64,000 nt of DNA from the NCBI GenBank assembly GCA_963846475.1, contig CAWJVZ010000004.1, forward strand, positions 806,001 to 870,000, written 5' to 3'. Shown here piece after piece: positions 14,870 to 23,567 of the stretch. Position 1 is the stretch's first letter. The number at the start of each line of letters is the position of its first letter. A program made the position numbers and the translations under genes. The notes under the pieces are model-generated. The model had not been told where the DNA came from and searched no databases. It saw only the letters and a list, made by a program, of their open reading frames with translations. This DNA is from DASWJZ01 sp963846475. Its GTDB lineage: Bacteria > Pseudomonadota > Alphaproteobacteria > Rhizobiales > Afifellaceae.

Positions 14870-15267
14870 CGGCCGAGCCGGCGCGCATGGAGGACATCGG
14901 GCGCCTGTTCACGGCGCTGCCGCGGAAGTATTGGCGCGGCCTGGTCGTGCAGATGGCCCGCTCGGTGGCGCTGGCGATCGAGGAGGACGGCGAGCTCCTC
15001 GCCATCGTCGGGCTCTATCCCGACCCGCCGAACCTCTTCGAGCTGTGGCTGTGCATCGCGCCGGACATCCGCGGCGGCCGCAAGGCCGTGCGCCTGGCGC
15101 GCGAGCTCGTGCATCTTTCCTCGGGCCTGCCGGACGGCGTGCCGGTCGCGCTTTCGGTGAAGGAGGGGCACGGGCCAGGGATGCGGCTGGCGCGGCTGGC
15201 CGGGTTCCGGGAAGTCGGCGAGATCGCCACCGCCGGCGGCCGCCTCGTGCGCTTCCTCCGCGGTTGA
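14863..15267 (+). CDS. Phage GNAT-like acetyltransferase, 134 aa
   Basis: A small GNAT-fold protein: an N-terminal beta-alpha region (LTAEPARMEDIGRLFTALP), central strands (LLAIVGLYPDPPNLFELWLC) and the pyrophosphate-loop-like 'APDIRGGRKAVRLAREL' followed by 'RLARLAGFREVGEI'. GNAT-type genes beside the portal are typical of alphaproteobacterial podoviruses; substrate unknown. ATG 14863 overlaps the previous stop; GTG 14845 is an alternative. Confidence 0.65.
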   Translation: MLTAEPARMEDIGRLFTALPRKYWRGLVVQMARSVALAIEEDGELLAIVGLYPDPPNLFELWLCIAPDIRGGRKAVRLARELVHLSSGLPDGVPVALSVKEGHGPGMRLARLAGFREVGEIATAGGRLVRFLRG

Positions 15268-15290
15268 CAGCATGCCGGCGCGCTTACGGT
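15264..15290 (+). promoter_or_regulatory. Late promoter-like motif P1
   Basis: CCGCGG directly followed by TTGACA (15264-15269), 15-bp spacer, TACGGT (15285-15290). It precedes the 68-aa gene and portal, giving an expected leader of about 25 nt with AGGGGG as ribosome site. Member of a five-copy family. Confidence 0.65.
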
Positions 15291-15320
15291 CCCGCTCTCC
15301 ATCGCCTGATAGGGGGCTCA

Positions 15321-15527
15321 ATGGGCCAAGTCGTCTCATCGCTGTTCGGCGGCAAGCAGCCGACCGGGCCGGACCCTGCCATGCAGGCCGTCCAGCACGA
15401 CCGCGAGCAGCGCGCCGCGGAAGAGCAGGCGAAGGCCGACCAGCTTATCGCCCTGTCGCTGCGCGCCGGCTCCCGGCGCAAGTCGCTGACTTACCAGGAC
15501 AGCAACCGCAGCGCCACGCTCGGCTGA
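15321..15527 (+). CDS. Small phage protein before portal, 68 aa
   Basis: Begins MGQVVSSLFGGKQP, a form often seen in short proteins encoded just upstream of podoviral portals, followed by a charged helix (MQAVQHDREQRAAEEQAKAD) and a polar end. AGGGGG lies 7 nt before the ATG and promoter P1 about 30 nt upstream. Function unknown; a structural or assembly role is inferred from position. Confidence 0.6.
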   Translation: MGQVVSSLFGGKQPTGPDPAMQAVQHDREQRAAEEQAKADQLIALSLRAGSRRKSLTYQDSNRSATLG

Positions 15528-15535
15528 TCCAGGCC

Positions 15536-17116
15536 GTGCCGCTCTCCGTCAAGGAAATCCAGAAGAACAGCGACCGGGCGTATGGCAGCCGGAAGAGCTG
15601 GGCTGCGCTTTACGACGATCTCTACCAATACGTCCTGCCCTACCGGGAGCCGAGCACGGCGACCAACACTGGCGGGACTGCCGCCGACCGCGTCGACCGC
15701 GTCTTCGACAGCACGGCGCCGAAGGCGGCGTTTCGCTTCGCCGGGCGCATGCAGAACGACGTCACGCCGCCGTTCCAACGGTTTTTCGAGCTGAAGCTCG
15801 GGCCGTATCTGCAGGCCGATCCCGACGTAAAGAAGAGCGCCGAAGAGGAGCTCGAACAGGTCACCAAGCAGGTCTCGGCGGTGCTGGAGGCGGGCACCTG
15901 GGCACTCTCCTCGCACGAAATGTATCTCGACCTGTTCGGCGGCCAGGGCGCCTGCCTGATGCTGGAAGACGAAGACGAAATCCTCCGCTTCGTCTCCGTC
16001 CCCGCCGTCGAGGTGGCGCTCCGCGAGGACGGTTTCGGCCGCGTCATCGGCGTCTATTGGGACCGCAACTATGAGGCGGGGCAGCTGCCGGGCCTGTGGC
16101 CGGAGGCGGAGACGAAGTTCTCGGCCGAGCTGCAGAAGACGATCAAGGACACGCCGGAAAAGGCGGTGCGCGTCGTCCAGGCGGCGGAATGGGACCACAA
16201 AAAGCGCAAGTGGCACTTCTGCGCCTTCGAGCACGGCAAGGAAGACGGGCCGATCTACAGCCTGGAGAACATGAACACCTCGCCGTGGCTGACGCCGCGC
16301 TTCTTCAAGGTGCCGGGCGAAGCGCACGGCCGCGGGCCGGGGCTCATGGCGCTGCCGGCGATCAAGACGCTCAACAAGGTCACCGAGCTCACGCTGAAAG
16401 CCGCCGCCTTTGCCATCCTCGGCCTGTGGACGCACCGCAACGACCGCGTCTTCAACCCGAAGACGGCGCGCATGGCGCCGGGCGCCTTCTGGCCGGTGGC
16501 GTCGAATGGCGGCCCGCTCGGCCCGTCGATCTCCAAGCTCGACGTGCCGGGCCGCTTCGACATTTCCAACATCGTCGTCACGGATCTCCGCGACGCGGTG
16601 AAGCAGGCGACGTTCGACGACACCCTGCCGCCCGACGCCGGCGCCGTGCGCTCGGCGACGGAGATCGTCGAGCGGCTGAAGCGGCTGGCGACCGACCTGG
16701 CCGGCGCCTATGCGCGCCTTGTCCTGGAAATCATCAAGCCGCTAGTGCAGCGGATCATCGACGTCCTCTACCGGCGGAAGCTCATCAAGACGAACCTGAC
16801 GATCGACCAGCTGCTGCTCAAAGTCGAGATCGTGTCGCCGATCGCCAGGGCGCAACAGGCGCAGGACGTCTCGCAGCTGGTCGACTGGCTGCAGATCATC
16901 CTGGCGACCGGCGGCAAGGAGGCGATGATGCTCACGGCCAAGATCGAGGACGTGTTCACCGAGATCGGCCGCAAGCTCGGCGTGCCGGAACGGCTGATCC
17001 GCTCCGAGCGCGACAAGGGCCAGCTGATGAAGATGGTCGCGCAGATCATCGCGAATGCGCAGATGGCGGCCGCGCCGAAGCAAAGCGCCGCGGCGCCGGC
17101 GGGTGTGCCGGCGTGA
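15536..17116 (+). CDS. Portal protein (T7 gp8-like head-tail connector), 526 aa
   Basis: Forms the dodecameric channel through which DNA enters and leaves the head. Typical phrases of the T7-type head-to-tail connecting family are present: SWAALYDDLYQYVLPYREP near the N-terminus, DRVFDSTAPKAAFRFAGRM, and the C-terminal 'DTLPPDAGAVRSATEIVERL ... LAGAYARLVLEIIKPLVQR' helical stem. The length of 526 fits T7 gp8 (about 536). The start GTG at 15536 is chosen because upstream codons look non-coding; ribosome-site support is weak. The stop overlaps the next GTG start. Confidence 0.9.
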   Translation: MPLSVKEIQKNSDRAYGSRKSWAALYDDLYQYVLPYREPSTATNTGGTAADRVDRVFDSTAPKAAFRFAGRMQNDVTPPFQRFFELKLGPYLQADPDVKKSAEEELEQVTKQVSAVLEAGTWALSSHEMYLDLFGGQGACLMLEDEDEILRFVSVPAVEVALREDGFGRVIGVYWDRNYEAGQLPGLWPEAETKFSAELQKTIKDTPEKAVRVVQAAEWDHKKRKWHFCAFEHGKEDGPIYSLENMNTSPWLTPRFFKVPGEAHGRGPGLMALPAIKTLNKVTELTLKAAAFAILGLWTHRNDRVFNPKTARMAPGAFWPVASNGGPLGPSISKLDVPGRFDISNIVVTDLRDAVKQATFDDTLPPDAGAVRSATEIVERLKRLATDLAGAYARLVLEIIKPLVQRIIDVLYRRKLIKTNLTIDQLLLKVEIVSPIARAQQAQDVSQLVDWLQIILATGGKEAMMLTAKIEDVFTEIGRKLGVPERLIRSERDKGQLMKMVAQIIANAQMAAAPKQSAAAPAGVPA

Positions 17117-17508
17117 GCGGCGGCGGCTTCGACGAACCAAGCCTGGAGGGGCTACTTAAGCAATTCCTCGGCGGCAGCGAGGAGGGCGACGGATGGGGCG
17201 GCCTCGACAGCAAGTCGATAGGCAACATCATCCAGAAGCAACACGATCAGAACGCCGCGGCGATGAAGAAAGAGGCGAACCTCTTCCGTGACTGCTTCCT
17301 TGAAAACCCGGCCGGCCGAAAAGTGCTGGAGATATTTTTGGACAATACGCTCCGCAAGGCGCGCGTTCCCTTTGCTGTTCTGTCGACGGGGCAGAACATC
17401 CACGATTTCGGGACTTGGCGCGACGCGGAGAATGCTTTCGTGGCGGCGATCGTGGAGGCAATCGCGGCGGCGGAAAACGTGGAGGTCAAAGCGAGGAACA
17501 CGATATGA
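17113..17508 (+). CDS. Small phage protein (Bbp19-like), 131 aa, GTG start
   Basis: Lies between portal and scaffold and overlaps both (GTGA at 17113, ATGA at 17505). The middle (LFRDCFLENPAGRKVLEIFL) resembles the Bbp19-like phage domain, whose members sit at this position, followed by a conserved 'FRTGQ/ ..HDFGTWRDAENAFVAAIVEAI' type segment. Function unknown, probably assembly-related. Confidence 0.6.
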   Translation: MSGGGFDEPSLEGLLKQFLGGSEEGDGWGGLDSKSIGNIIQKQHDQNAAAMKKEANLFRDCFLENPAGRKVLEIFLDNTLRKARVPFAVLSTGQNIHDFGTWRDAENAFVAAIVEAIAAAENVEVKARNTI

Positions 17509-18464
17509 CGAGGAAAACGATCTTGCGGGCAGGCGGCGTCGCCTGGCTCGCCTCTGCGGCGTTCGGCCCGCGGATTTTGTTTGCGCCTGATGCGGGCGGC
17601 GGTGCCGGTGCTGGTGCCGGCGCTGGCGCTGGCGCGGGCGGCGGTGCCGGTGCCGGCGCTGGCGCTGGCGCGGGCGGCGGTGCTGGTGCTGGCGGCGGTG
17701 CTGGTGCTGGCGGCGGTGCTGGTGCTGGGGGAGCTGGTGCCGGAGGTGGCGCCGAGCCCGATTTCTACAAGCCCGACGGCATGCCGGCGCATCTGCTCGG
17801 AAAGGACATCAACTCGACGCTCGACAAGGTTTGGGGCGCCTATGACGGCGCGCGCCGCGAGATCTCCGACCGCGGCACGGTGCCGAAGGAGCTCGACGCC
17901 TACAGATTCGAGCTTTCGGAGAAGGCGAAGCCGATCATCCGCATCGCCGACGACGACAAGGTCATTCCGGTGCTGCGTGAGCTCGCGCAGAAGCACAAGC
18001 TCACGGACAAGCAATTCGGCCCGTTCATGGGCGAGTTCTTCGACAAGATCGTCGACCTCGGCATCATCGAGGCGCCGATCAATCCCGACGCGCTCCTGGA
18101 AAGCCTGGCGCCGGCCGATTTCAAGGGCACGCCGGCGGAGAAGAAGGCGGAGGGCGGCAAGGTGCTTGCCACCGCGCAGGCGTGGATACAGGGCCTGTCC
18201 GACCAGCACGGCTTCGACAAGGACATGAAAAACGAGCTGGCGCTGCTGACGACGTCGCAGCCGGGCATGAAGATCCTCGGCCTGCTGATGAAGGGCGGCA
18301 TCCAGCACTCAGCGGCCGGTGGCGGCACCGGGAGCGGCGCGGTGACGGAGGCGACGCTGCAGCAGCGCCGCGCCGACCCGCGGAACGACCGCAACAGCGA
18401 GAAATACGACGTGGCCTTCGCGGAGGAAACGCTCCGCATGGGCAAGCAGCTCTGGGGCAACTGA
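17505..18464 (+). CDS. Scaffold protein with Gly/Ala repeat, 319 aa
   Basis: Predicted capsid-assembly scaffold, judged by position between portal and capsid, acidic charged composition and heptad-rich helices (VLRELAQKHKLTDKQFGPFM, FDKIVDLGII). Residues 30-86 are a Gly/Ala low-complexity stretch encoded by imperfect tandem repeats. The C-terminus (DVAFAEETLRMGKQLWG) could be the coat-binding end. The first 27 residues (RKTILRAGGVAWLASAAFGP) look more like an exported-protein start than a scaffold; a downstream TTG near 17578 (giving LFAPDAGGG) is a possible alternative start. Confidence 0.7.
   Translation: MTRKTILRAGGVAWLASAAFGPRILFAPDAGGGAGAGAGAGAGAGGGAGAGAGAGAGGGAGAGGGAGAGGGAGAGGAGAGGGAEPDFYKPDGMPAHLLGKDINSTLDKVWGAYDGARREISDRGTVPKELDAYRFELSEKAKPIIRIADDDKVIPVLRELAQKHKLTDKQFGPFMGEFFDKIVDLGIIEAPINPDALLESLAPADFKGTPAEKKAEGGKVLATAQAWIQGLSDQHGFDKDMKNELALLTTSQPGMKILGLLMKGGIQHSAAGGGTGSGAVTEATLQQRRADPRNDRNSEKYDVAFAEETLRMGKQLWGN
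17593..17753 (+). repeat. Imperfect tandem repeat encoding Gly/Ala tract in scaffold gene
   Basis: Units of the type GGCGGTGCTGGTGCT recur; a roughly 36-bp block is present twice (from about 17600 and 17642) and an 18-bp unit GGCGGCGGTGCTGGTGCT three times in tandem (about 17683-17736). In-frame and intragenic, so repeat-number change would lengthen or shorten the tract without a frameshift when units are multiples of three. Confidence 0.75.
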
Positions 18465-18472
18465 CCCCGCGA

Positions 18473-18499
18473 TTGACAGCGCCGGCGCGGCTCTATCGT
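18473..18499 (+). promoter_or_regulatory. Late promoter-like motif P2 (capsid)
   Basis: CCGCGA followed by TTGACA (18473-18478), 15-bp spacer, TATCGT (18494-18499). It lies 125 bp before the capsid ATG; the expected leader of about 120 nt is the longest of the family. Confidence 0.65.
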
Positions 18500-18624
18500 C
18501 GCCTCGATTTCGAGGGATAGACCCGCGCCGGCAGGCGGCTCCCGCTCCTCAAGGAGGCAGGCCCGCCAGGCCGGAAGCGGCACTCGGCCCCGAATGACCC
18601 AAGCCAGTCAAACGGGGTTATTCA

Positions 18625-19485
18625 ATGTCCGATCAGGCACCAAACTGGTACATCCAGCAGTGGAAGCAGGGTGTGCTCCACGTCTATCAGTCCAAGGGCT
18701 TCACCCTCAAGAACGTCACCACGCCGCCCATCAAGATGGACGGCTCGAAAATGATCTTCAACGTCGCCGGCCGCGGCGAGGCGGAAGAGGACGTCAAGCG
18801 CGGCGACGTCGCGGTGCCGATGAACGGCGCCCGCGACAAGGTCGAGGTCGAAACCAAGAAGAGCCGCGCCTTCGACGAGGTCTATGAGGACGATCTCGAC
18901 CAGATGAACGTCGACGAGCACCAGGTCGTCCACGAGACGTCCGGCATGGCGCTCGGCCGCGTTCACGACAAGACCATCCTGCGGGCGGCGAAGGTCGGCG
19001 CCACGCTGGAAGTCGGCAGCTACGCGACGCCCATCACCATCATAACGCTGATGCTCGCCAAGCAGAAATTGATGGCGGCCGGCGTGCCGGTCAACGACGG
19101 CCAGGTGTTCGCGGCCGTCGACAGCGTCGCCTGGGCGGTGCTGACCACCTACGACCAGTTCGTCAACAGCCAATATGTCGGCCCGGCGCTGCCCTACGTG
19201 AACGGCGCGCTGGCGAAGACCTGGAACGGCATCCACGTCTTCTGCGTCGACGACGAGCTCTTCGAGATCGCCAACACGACGGAGAGCGACAACCTCATGT
19301 GGCACCGCTCGGCGATGGGCTTCGGCTGGGTCCGCAAGCTCACCGGCAGCGTCCAGTGGGACAACCGCAAGGACTGCTGGACGCACAACATGAGAATGCG
19401 GATCGGGGCCAAGAAGCTCCTCGATAACGGCATCGTCAAGATGAAGAACGATTACGACGCCGCGCACATCGCTCTGCCGACCTGA
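18625..19485 (+). CDS. Major capsid protein, 286 aa
   Basis: Follows the scaffold gene and has its own strong promoter-like motif, as expected for the most abundant virion protein. The sequence is even in composition with no low-complexity parts, beta-rich in the second half (YVNGALAKTWNGIHVFCVDD ... MWHRSAMGFGWVRKLTG), and contains the helix 'AFDEVYEDDLDQMNVDEHQV' typical of the spine-helix region of small HK97-fold coat proteins of podoviruses infecting alphaproteobacteria. The fold is inferred. Ribosome site is weak (ACGGGG). Confidence 0.82.
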   Translation: MSDQAPNWYIQQWKQGVLHVYQSKGFTLKNVTTPPIKMDGSKMIFNVAGRGEAEEDVKRGDVAVPMNGARDKVEVETKKSRAFDEVYEDDLDQMNVDEHQVVHETSGMALGRVHDKTILRAAKVGATLEVGSYATPITIITLMLAKQKLMAAGVPVNDGQVFAAVDSVAWAVLTTYDQFVNSQYVGPALPYVNGALAKTWNGIHVFCVDDELFEIANTTESDNLMWHRSAMGFGWVRKLTGSVQWDNRKDCWTHNMRMRIGAKKLLDNGIVKMKNDYDAAHIALPT

Positions 19486-19555
19486 TGAACCGGGTGGCTG
19501 GCCCTTCCCGGCCCGCCCCTCCCCTCTTTCCTTTCGACTGAACGAGGAACGCTAA

Positions 19556-19825
19556 ATGTATCCAATCGGAAACGGCTTCATGCGGCGCATCGGCCAGGGC
19601 GTCTCCCGCGGCACCGGCTATTCCAGGAATGTCTCGGACTGGCGGCTCGCCACCAACGACACGGCCGCGGCCGTCGAGGCGGCGAACTTCTTCAATGCCA
19701 GGGCCAAGGATCTCGTGCTGGGCGCCTTCATCTATGCATCGCTCGACCTCGACGGCGCGCCCGCGGGCAAGATCTACATGGTGACCGCCAACACCGGCAC
19801 CGTGGTCACGGTCGCCGCCGTCTAA
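19556..19825 (+). CDS. Small virion protein after capsid, possibly decoration protein, 89 aa
   Basis: Encoded 70 nt after the capsid gene with a good GAGGAA ribosome site, and followed at once by a transcription terminator, so it should be made at capsid-like levels. The sequence has basic N-terminus and a beta-rich end (GKIYMVTANTGTVVTVAAV). No family recognised; a head-decoration role is inferred from position and expected abundance. Confidence 0.6.
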   Translation: MYPIGNGFMRRIGQGVSRGTGYSRNVSDWRLATNDTAAAVEAANFFNARAKDLVLGAFIYASLDLDGAPAGKIYMVTANTGTVVTVAAV

Positions 19826-19835
19826 AGCGACCCCC

Positions 19836-19877
19836 GCAGCCGGCCCTTTCCCCGGCCGGCTGCCGTTTCTTCCTTTT
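19836..19877 (+). terminator. Rho-independent terminator after capsid/decoration genes
   Basis: GCAGCCGGCC (19836-19845) pairs perfectly with GGCCGGCTGC (19854-19863) over an 8-nt loop, followed by a pyrimidine-rich tail CGTTTCTTCCTTTTCC. Its place between highly expressed head genes and tail genes suggests partial termination that sets lower expression of the tail genes. Confidence 0.8.
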
Positions 19878-19889
19878 CCAGGCAGGCCC

Positions 19890-20552
19890 ATGCCGATCGT
19901 CAACCAGGTCGCCATCGTCAATCGCGCCCTCGCCGGCATCGGCTGCACGCAAATCCAATCCTTCGCCTCGCCGGGCCCGGCCGGCAGCGGCCCGCAGAAG
20001 ACGTTCGAGCGGGTGCTCGACGATCTCGTCTCAAAATATCCCTGGCATTTCGCGCACGGCTTCGGCGAGCTCACCCGGCTTACCGGCGCGCCGGTCGCCG
20101 GCTGGAAATACGCCTTCCAGCTGCCGTCAGACCGGATCGGGCCGCCGCGGGCCCTTTACGACAGCCAGGCGGAGACCGCCCGTCCGCTGACCCGCTTCCA
20201 GATGTCCGAAGGGACGGTGCTTGCCAGCGTCGAGCGCATCTGGGCGTTCTATCCGCGCCTTCCCGACCCCTCGCTGTGGCCGGGCTATTTCCAGGAGCTC
20301 GTCATCCTGTGCTGCCAGGCCGAGTATGCGCTGGCGATCCGCGAAGACCCGGCGCTCCGCGACCGGCTGCGCCGCGACGCCTACGGGCCGCCCGAATACC
20401 AGGGGCAAGGCGGGCAATTCGCCGTCGCGGCGCTCCTCGACGCGCAATCAAACCCGTCGCAGCAGGTGGCGGACGGCTACAACCCGCTGACGTCGTTCCG
20501 CACGAGCGGCTTCTCGGCCGAGGACGCCCGCGCCGGCTTCGAGGATTGGTGA
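19890..20552 (+). CDS. Tail tubular protein A (T7 gp11-like), 220 aa
   Basis: Joins the portal to the tail nozzle in short-tailed phages. The N-terminal phrase IVNQVAIVNRALAGIGCTQI and 'FERVLDDLVSKYPWHFA' are characteristic of the gp11/gatekeeper family, as is the C-terminal 'LLDAQSNPSQQVADGYNP'. Length 220 is near T7 gp11 (196). Position directly before the gp12-like gene is as in T7. Confidence 0.85.
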   Translation: MPIVNQVAIVNRALAGIGCTQIQSFASPGPAGSGPQKTFERVLDDLVSKYPWHFAHGFGELTRLTGAPVAGWKYAFQLPSDRIGPPRALYDSQAETARPLTRFQMSEGTVLASVERIWAFYPRLPDPSLWPGYFQELVILCCQAEYALAIREDPALRDRLRRDAYGPPEYQGQGGQFAVAALLDAQSNPSQQVADGYNPLTSFRTSGFSAEDARAGFEDW

Positions 20553-20556
20553 GACC

Positions 20557-23016
20557 GTGCCGCGCATCGTCACCAAGCAGCCCTCGCACACCTACGGCGT
20601 CCTCGATCCGCTCATGCAGGAGCGGTCGGACACGAAATTCTTCCACGGCTCGCTGTCGGCCGGCGAGAACGTCATCATGCAGCCGCAGGGCGGCTACAGC
20701 GACCGCGGCGGCACGACGATCGCCTCGCGGGCGCGGCGCCGGCTGGTGGCGACCACGCCGGGCCTCGACTTCAACGCTCCGAACGGCGGCAACGTCGCGA
20801 GCCTGACTGGCTCCGGCGACTTCACCACCGGCGCGGTGAACGCCGATCCATTCGTGCTCTTCACGATCAATTTCGACGCCGTCTTCGCTCCCGCGGCCTT
20901 CGACCTGGTCAACTTCAAATGCTCGACGCTGCATCGCCCCGACTGCCTGCAGGTCCAGTATTTCGCGGACGGCGGCTGGAACAACTTCGGCAGCGCCTTC
21001 GACATAACGGGGGAGAAGCGTTCCCGCCGGGCGGCGCGAGCGCCAGGCCTGACGGTCGGCTCGACACTTTGGCGCGTCGTCGTCACCGGCGGCGCCGGGA
21101 TCGGCACAATCACCGTGGGCGAGGTCCGTTTCAGGACCGAGACCGCCCTGCTCTCGCTCGGCTGCAAGGTGCTCCGCTACAACCGGCAGGGCCAGAAATT
21201 CCAGATCGTCGCCACCGACGAGAACATTGACATCTTCCTCGACGGGGTCTGGAAGGCGGCCGCCTCGCTGCCGCTGCAGGACGTGTCGATCATCGAGCTC
21301 AAGCACGAGCCCGCCTACGACACCATCCTATTTGCCCAGCAGGATCTCGTGCCGTGGCGGCTGCAACGCCAGGGTGCCGACGACGAATGGCAGTTCGACG
21401 CCGCGCCGTTCGAGAACATCCCGCTCGTCGATTACGGCGACACGATCTACACCAACGGCGTCGCCGAGGTGCAGGAAATCCAGTTCTACAATATGAACTC
21501 GGGCGAGCAGTTCATCCTGACGCTGGAAGGCAACACCACGACGGCCATCGCCATCGGCGCAAGCGACGCGGCGACGGCCGCCAACATCCAAACGGCCCTG
21601 CTGGCCCTGCCGGTGGTCTCACCCGGCCTGACGGTCACCAGCCTCGGCGGCAACAAATACGAAGTCACCTTCGCCGGCGACGGCAACAAGGATCGCGACT
21701 GGCTGGAAATGAGCGCCAGGACGCTCGACGAGGACGGCGTCGTCATCATCCGCACCAAGACGGAGGGGAAGGAAGGCGGCGAGCCGGTTTTCTCGGCGGC
21801 GCGCGGCTATCCTGCGGTGCTCCGCTACGTGCAGTCGCGGCTCCTGGCCGCCGGCTTCAAGGGGCGGGCGCAAAGCTATCTCGTCTCGGTCACCGGCGAG
21901 CCGTTCAACCTGGACGCCGAGCGCGCCGGCGAGACGGCCGGCTTCCTCTACGACATCGACGACGACGACGTGAACACGATCCGCGACGTGGTCGTGGGCC
22001 GCACGGTGATGTTCTTCACCGACACGGCGCTCTGGCACCTCGGCAACCGCAAAATGTCGGCCGAGGAAGTGCCGGACCTGCTCAAATCCGACGCTCCCGG
22101 CATCGCCGCGGCGGCGCGGCCGCTGTCGCTCGACAACGCGATCTTCTACGTGCAGCGGGGCGGCAAGACGCTCCGCCAGGTGACCTACGACGCGATCGAA
22201 GAGAATTTCCTCGCCGACAATGCGAGCGTGCTTTCCGCCTTCCTGCTCAAGAAGCCGCGCGAGATCGTGCTCCGCCGCGCCATCACCTCCAACGACGCCG
22301 ACGTCATGTTCCTGGTCAACGCGGACGGATCGCTGACTACGGTTACGATGATGCGGACGCAGGAAGTGAGCGGCTTTGCACCATCGAAGACGCGGAGCGG
22401 CAGCTTCAAATCGGCGTGCGTCGACAGCGACCAGACCGTCTGGTTCCTGACGCAGCGCCTCTACAGCGGCGCGCAGAACCTCCTCCTGGAAAAGATGGAG
22501 CCGGAGAAGCTCCTCGACGGAGCGATCGAGATCACCCTCGGCGCGCCGGGCAAGGTGCTGTCCGGCCTCAGCGTCTATGACGGGCAGACGCTATGGGTCA
22601 TCGGCGACGGCGAGCCGATCGGCGAATTCACCGTCGCCGGCGGGCAAATAGCCCTGCCGCGCAACGTCTCCACTGCCCGCGTCGGCTTCTGGGCGCCGCC
22701 GCTCGCCGTCGACCAGCCCTACAGCCCCGATACGGAGGTTCCGCTCGCCCGGCTGAAGCGCGTCTTCGCCGCGGACATATCCGTGTTTGAGACGTCGTCG
22801 ATCGCCATCGCCGTCAACGGCGAAGCGCCGGCCGATATGCCGCTCGGCCGCTTCGACGACACGCCGCTCGACACGCCGTGGTCGGCGATGCCGTTCACCG
22901 GGACGCTCCGCGCCGAAGGCATGCCGGGCTTTACCGAGACGGCGCAGCTGACCGTGACGCAGGTGCGGCCGGGCCGGCTGACCGTGCGCGGCGTCAAGAA
23001 GGAAATCCGCGCATGA
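20557..23016 (+). CDS. Tail tubular protein B (T7 gp12-like nozzle), 819 aa, GTG start
   Basis: Forms the tail nozzle. The start, MPRIVTKQPSHTYGVLDPLM followed by MQPQGGYSDRGGTTIASRAR, is close to the family pattern in which early residues describe 'G.v.P.m.gR.D...Y..g....N....p.Gg...R.Gt'. The length of 819 matches T7 gp12 (794). Mostly beta-rich, with an inserted Ig-like or fibre-binding part around residues 300-420 (FILTLEGNTTTAIAIGASDA). GTG start at 20557 follows the gp11 stop by 4 nt. Confidence 0.88.
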   Translation: MPRIVTKQPSHTYGVLDPLMQERSDTKFFHGSLSAGENVIMQPQGGYSDRGGTTIASRARRRLVATTPGLDFNAPNGGNVASLTGSGDFTTGAVNADPFVLFTINFDAVFAPAAFDLVNFKCSTLHRPDCLQVQYFADGGWNNFGSAFDITGEKRSRRAARAPGLTVGSTLWRVVVTGGAGIGTITVGEVRFRTETALLSLGCKVLRYNRQGQKFQIVATDENIDIFLDGVWKAAASLPLQDVSIIELKHEPAYDTILFAQQDLVPWRLQRQGADDEWQFDAAPFENIPLVDYGDTIYTNGVAEVQEIQFYNMNSGEQFILTLEGNTTTAIAIGASDAATAANIQTALLALPVVSPGLTVTSLGGNKYEVTFAGDGNKDRDWLEMSARTLDEDGVVIIRTKTEGKEGGEPVFSAARGYPAVLRYVQSRLLAAGFKGRAQSYLVSVTGEPFNLDAERAGETAGFLYDIDDDDVNTIRDVVVGRTVMFFTDTALWHLGNRKMSAEEVPDLLKSDAPGIAAAARPLSLDNAIFYVQRGGKTLRQVTYDAIEENFLADNASVLSAFLLKKPREIVLRRAITSNDADVMFLVNADGSLTTVTMMRTQEVSGFAPSKTRSGSFKSACVDSDQTVWFLTQRLYSGAQNLLLEKMEPEKLLDGAIEITLGAPGKVLSGLSVYDGQTLWVIGDGEPIGEFTVAGGQIALPRNVSTARVGFWAPPLAVDQPYSPDTEVPLARLKRVFAADISVFETSSIAIAVNGEAPADMPLGRFDDTPLDTPWSAMPFTGTLRAEGMPGFTETAQLTVTQVRPGRLTVRGVKKEIRA

Positions 23017-23567
23017 TGCTGGTGACCAGCCTGTTCTCCTCGGTCATGGGCGGCGGGGCCGCGGCCGGCGCCGGCGCAGCTGCGGGCGCCGCGGCGGCGG
23101 GAGCCACGGCGGCGGCCGGATCGAGCGCGCTGAGCATCCTGCAGGGCGTCGGCACCGCGTTCTCGGCGCTCGCCACGATCGGCGCCGGCTTCGCGCAATC
23201 GAGCCAGCTGAAGGCGGAGGCGCGCATGGAAGAATTCAAGGCGCGCGACGAATTCATCGCCGGCGAAGAGCAGGCGGCCAAGCTGAAGACGGAGCTTGCC
23301 GCCACGATCGCCAACCAGGCGGTGTCGTTCGCCGCCGGCGGCGTCGACCTCGGCTCCTATTCGGTGGGGACCGCCAAGCGCCAGGCCGTCGACGACGCCG
23401 AACGCGAGCTCGCGCTGTCGCGGAACGGCGCCATGATGGCCTCGCTGGAGCGGCGCATGCGCGCCAAGATGCTCTATGCGCAGGCGGAGTCGGCGAAGAT
23501 CGCCGGCCTGATCGGCGGCGTCACCAAGGGCATCAGCTTCGCCACGGACGTCTATGCCCGTGGCTGA
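23013..23567 (+). CDS. Internal virion protein (T7 gp14-like), 184 aa
   Basis: Predicted core protein that is ejected with the DNA and inserts in the cell envelope. Residues 8-60 are a Gly/Ala-rich hydrophobic stretch (SSVMGGGAAAGAGAAAGAAA) that could form a membrane-inserting helix, followed by coiled-coil helices (EARMEEFKARDEFIAGEEQA) and the family-like phrase 'VSFAAGGVDLGSYSVGTAKR'. Length fits T7 gp14 (196). ATGA overlap with the nozzle gene; the last 14 nt overlap the next gene. Confidence 0.8.
   Translation: MMLVTSLFSSVMGGGAAAGAGAAAGAAAAGATAAAGSSALSILQGVGTAFSALATIGAGFAQSSQLKAEARMEEFKARDEFIAGEEQAAKLKTELAATIANQAVSFAAGGVDLGSYSVGTAKRQAVDDAERELALSRNGAMMASLERRMRAKMLYAQAESAKIAGLIGGVTKGISFATDVYARG

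Noticed and set aside
17593..17753. Possible CRISPR or minisatellite
   Set aside because: Units are short, contiguous and in frame within the scaffold gene, with no spacers.
19486..19555. Possible terminator between capsid and the 89-aa gene
   Set aside because: Only a 5-bp CCGGG/CCCGG stem with a 12-nt loop, and a clear GAGGAA ribosome site follows.
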